The notes beneath the pieces were generated by a model that saw only the letters and a list, made by a program, of their open reading frames with translations, was not told where the DNA came from and ran no database searches. 45,327 nucleotides of DNA, from contig CANJQT010000017.1 of the NCBI GenBank assembly GCA_947476475.1, positions 1-45,327 on the forward strand, in the 5' to 3' direction. Position 1 is the stretch's first letter, and the number at the start of each line of letters is the position of its first letter. Of the stretch, positions 43,128 to 45,327 are shown piece after piece. Origin of the DNA: Paracoccaceae bacterium. Its GTDB lineage: Bacteria; Pseudomonadota; Alphaproteobacteria; Rhodobacterales; Rhodobacteraceae. Both the position numbers and the translations under genes were made by a program.

Positions 43128-45134
43128 TCAGGATGTGTACTTGCCGCGCCGCCGCCGCGAAGCATCGCGCCTGATGCGGTTCAGGGCACTCAGTCGACCA
43201 TAAAGTTTCTCACCCATGAGCCGTTCGGCAAGGGTTTTCGCCTTTCGCGTCATCAAGGGTTGGCTGGGTTTTTGAAGTGCCATGTCAGGATCCCAAAAAT
43301 CGCCGATCTTTTGCCAGACATCGCCACCGGCAAGCCGATCATGGGGTATCTTCTGAAGGAACTTGCGTTCGGCAAAGGTTGGCGCTGTACACAAGTCTTG
43401 CCAGATGCGCTGGTTGTAGGCGCGCAGGCAACCCGCATCCAGCGCATCGAACATCGGGCGGATATCCTTCAGGAAGGCAAGCAGCCCGCGGCGAACGTCC
43501 TGGACATAGGCATCCCGCACGGCTTCAGTCGGGCTTTTTCTGGCGTAGGTGACTTTCGGTTTCTTTCCACAAAGCGTGGCAAAGCGCGCGCTGGGCATGT
43601 GGTCGGAAAACACAAGTTCTGCCAGCTCTACCCCGCCCATGACCGACGAACAAACGGCACCGGGCAAGCCATAATCGAAGAGGTAGCCCTGGAAGCAGCT
43701 GCCCTTTTTCGCGTTGGCGTGCGAACCCACAAAGTAGCCGGGCAGGTCCACTGCCATCAGTTTGTTCAGCGCCGCAGTCGATGTCAGCGCCCAGCCCACG
43801 TCAACCCATGCCGCGCGTCTGGGCAAGTCGTCGGCAGTCACGCAGGGTTCATAAATCGCGCAAAGGGCCGCCCTTTCCGAACGGGCCTGCGCAATCAAGG
43901 CAGGACGCAGATCATCAATGTGTTCGCTGTAATGCTTGCGTTCATCTGCAGTGGCCGTCAGAGGGATGATCCCGCCCAGATCCAGAATTTCCAGAAATTC
44001 CGCCTGAGTCATTTCTGGCTGATGGCCGCCGAACAGGCTGACGATCGTTTCGGTGTCGCCGTCACTGAAGCGTGGAAATACGCTCATCCGGCGAGAAGCC
44101 GGCAAGACCCTGCGCGTGACCGACGTGATGCCCAGAATGTCCATGGCCTGATCGATCACGACGCCGTCGCGGGCCAGAAGATTGAGGTGGGTTATGTTGC
44201 GGGCTTTGGCGTCGGAGAGGACGAATTTCAGAAACCCGGCCACGAGCGGGCCACCGTAGACATAGCCAAACCGATAGGCAGAGCCGCTTTCATGCAACTG
44301 CTGATCCGCAACCACCCGGCGCAGGATCGCGCCAAATACGATGCTGTGCGAAAGGCTTTGGACGCCCTTGCCGGTCAGCCGCCCGAAATCCTGCATCAAT
44401 CGCGGGGCGAGGTCGATGTTGCGATCAATATGGAGGGCGGAAAGGCTGTGGGTCTGCGCATTGGTGATGTCGGACTGTTCATTGTCACCAAAATGCAGAA
44501 TGCGGTCTGCTGACACCATTTCCGTGGCCGAAAGGTAAGCATATGCCCGCCCGTTGTATTTGCCGATATCCAGATGGCGCAGGTCGGATGAGCTGTAAAC
44601 CTTGTCAACTTTGATTGCGCAATGGGCAAGCAGGTCTTCCAGTTGGACAGAGGACAGATACATGTCACTGACAGCGACAACACGTTTGCCAAGGTTTTGG
44701 GCCAGTTCCAGCACCGCCAAAGCAGCCGGATTGGCATAAAGCACCAGCTTTTCCGCAGCAATTTCCCGTGCGGCCGCATCTGCGGGCAGGGCAATCATCT
44801 GGCCCAGAACAGCATAGATTTCTTCCAAAGACACTTCGGCGCGATTCTTTTGCCGCCGGCGCGCCACCGCTTCCGCCGCCATGCGTGCCGCCTTGAAACC
44901 GCGAATCCCATGGACCTGCGCCAAGTAATCGAACAGGTCGGTCGGCTGAACCAGACTGCGTGCCAGCAATGTGTCGAATATATCGAAACTGATCAGGTCC
45001 TTGCTGAGGATCAACTGCTTCAGTGCTTCTGCCGTCAGCCCGAAATTCGAAATCTCGAAGTTGGTTGGGGCGGTGCGAATATTGGGCATCACCTGGAAAT
45101 GCGCACGTTTTAGGTCGATGGCGATCTGGTTCAT
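43128..45134 (-). CDS. HAD-superfamily domain protein with large unknown C-terminal region (COG5610-like)
   Basis: Encodes 668 residues. Residues 45-230 show the HAD phosphatase motifs: DIFDTLL (D51, D54), VAVSDMYLSS (S156) and the acidic motif HFGDNEQSD (D217, D222), so phosphohydrolase activity is plausible. The FDIFDTLLxR form is typical of HAD proteins tied to surface polysaccharide or glycosylation genes. Residues 235-668 form a separate region (GYVYGGPLVAGFLKFVLSDAKARNITHLNLLARDG...) with no family I recognise, though the stretch after the HAD part looks like a Rossmann-type fold and SDHMPSARF may be functional. No signal peptide. A GGGGCC stretch precedes the ATG at 45134. Confidence 0.8.
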   Translation of the reverse strand: MNQIAIDLKRAHFQVMPNIRTAPTNFEISNFGLTAEALKQLILSKDLISFDIFDTLLARSLVQPTDLFDYLAQVHGIRGFKAARMAAEAVARRRQKNRAEVSLEEIYAVLGQMIALPADAAAREIAAEKLVLYANPAALAVLELAQNLGKRVVAVSDMYLSSVQLEDLLAHCAIKVDKVYSSSDLRHLDIGKYNGRAYAYLSATEMVSADRILHFGDNEQSDITNAQTHSLSALHIDRNIDLAPRLMQDFGRLTGKGVQSLSHSIVFGAILRRVVADQQLHESGSAYRFGYVYGGPLVAGFLKFVLSDAKARNITHLNLLARDGVVIDQAMDILGITSVTRRVLPASRRMSVFPRFSDGDTETIVSLFGGHQPEMTQAEFLEILDLGGIIPLTATADERKHYSEHIDDLRPALIAQARSERAALCAIYEPCVTADDLPRRAAWVDVGWALTSTAALNKLMAVDLPGYFVGSHANAKKGSCFQGYLFDYGLPGAVCSSVMGGVELAELVFSDHMPSARFATLCGKKPKVTYARKSPTEAVRDAYVQDVRRGLLAFLKDIRPMFDALDAGCLRAYNQRIWQDLCTAPTFAERKFLQKIPHDRLAGGDVWQKIGDFWDPDMALQKPSQPLMTRKAKTLAERLMGEKLYGRLSALNRIRRDASRRRRGKYTS

Positions 45135-45327
45135 AGCGGCCCCTGCAATTTGGGTTAATCTTCTGCGACGGCAGATCCGACGGCGCCTGAAGTGGTGTTA
45201 GCTATGATTTTCCTCAAACTCTAAAGATGCGATTAATCCGACATTCCCCAAGTGGCCTGCCGCTTGACTTCAAGATAGCCTGATTTTGCTCGCTGGGCAA
45301 GCGTTTTTCGCCCCGAGCGGTGTCTGT
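45135..45327. other. Intergenic stretch to the window edge, possible minus-strand promoter
   Basis: No gene is visible. On the minus strand TTGCCC (complement of 45295-45300), a 17-base spacer and TATCTT (complement of 45272-45277) could form a promoter for the HAD gene, leaving a leader of about 130 bases. The DNA is more AT-rich than its surroundings. Confidence 0.3.

Noticed and set aside
1-45327. tRNA, rRNA, CRISPR arrays, IS elements, prophage or attachment sites
   Set aside because: Read for on both strands; no cloverleaf, repeat-spacer series, transposase or integrase gene was seen.

Overview
The window is high-GC DNA of the kind found in Rhodobacterales (Paracoccaceae/Rhodobacter relatives, Alphaproteobacteria). 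Support comes from the gene content (tightly packed, often ATGA-overlapping genes, a UbiH-type hydroxylase, a YbbN-type thioredoxin next to LON-domain and Trm112-like proteins, a threonine dehydrogenase lacking the zinc-lobe cysteines) and from intergenic repeats built around GGGATATTTGG. I see no phage, IS element, CRISPR array, rRNA or tRNA. This is ordinary chromosome with strong metabolic islands. The species is not identifiable from the sequence alone.

Layout. 1-5070 is a housekeeping block: the tail of an unknown gene, a YggS-type PLP protein, an L,D-transpeptidase-fold protein with RibA, an OmpR/PhoB response regulator with a good terminator, then an MFS exporter and a small secreted protein. 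5260-18435 is a complete galactoside-utilisation locus. On the minus strand it runs substrate-binding protein, two permeases, GH4 alpha-galactosidase, IlvD/Edd sugar-acid dehydratase, SDR sugar dehydrogenase, KDGal kinase, KDPGal aldolase, SMP-30 lactonase and GH42 beta-galactosidase. Facing away from it are an IclR regulator and the transporter ATPase. Together they import alpha- and beta-galactosides, cut them inside the cell and oxidise galactose by the De Ley-Doudoroff route to pyruvate and glyceraldehyde 3-phosphate.

18628-24049 is again housekeeping: exonuclease III, thioredoxin/YbbN, LON-domain protein, Trm112-like protein, a UbiH-type hydroxylase and an amidase. 24127-32764 (minus strand) looks like a whole lysine-to-crotonyl-CoA pathway: lysine 6-dehydrogenase-like protein, piperideine-6-carboxylate/aminoadipate-semialdehyde dehydrogenase, a FabD-like acyltransferase with a changed active site, a fused alpha-beta 2-oxoacid dehydrogenase E1, glutaryl-CoA dehydrogenase and an aminotransferase, with a divergent LysR regulator. 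The FabD-like protein and the E1 fusion without E2 or E3 are the best candidates here for undescribed biochemistry.

33819-39204 holds an XRE-cupin regulator followed by kbl and tdh (threonine to glycine plus acetyl-CoA), a class V PLP enzyme and an M24 peptidase. 39348-43001 pairs a HyuA-type hydantoinase/oxoprolinase without a HyuB partner with a GMC oxidoreductase. 43128-45134 is a two-part protein with an N-terminal HAD phosphatase-like domain and a long C-terminal region I do not recognise. Gaps between genes are all under 300 bases. They hold two families of inverted or GATATTT-type repeats, hairpins, and one well-supported promoter/operator at the galactoside locus.
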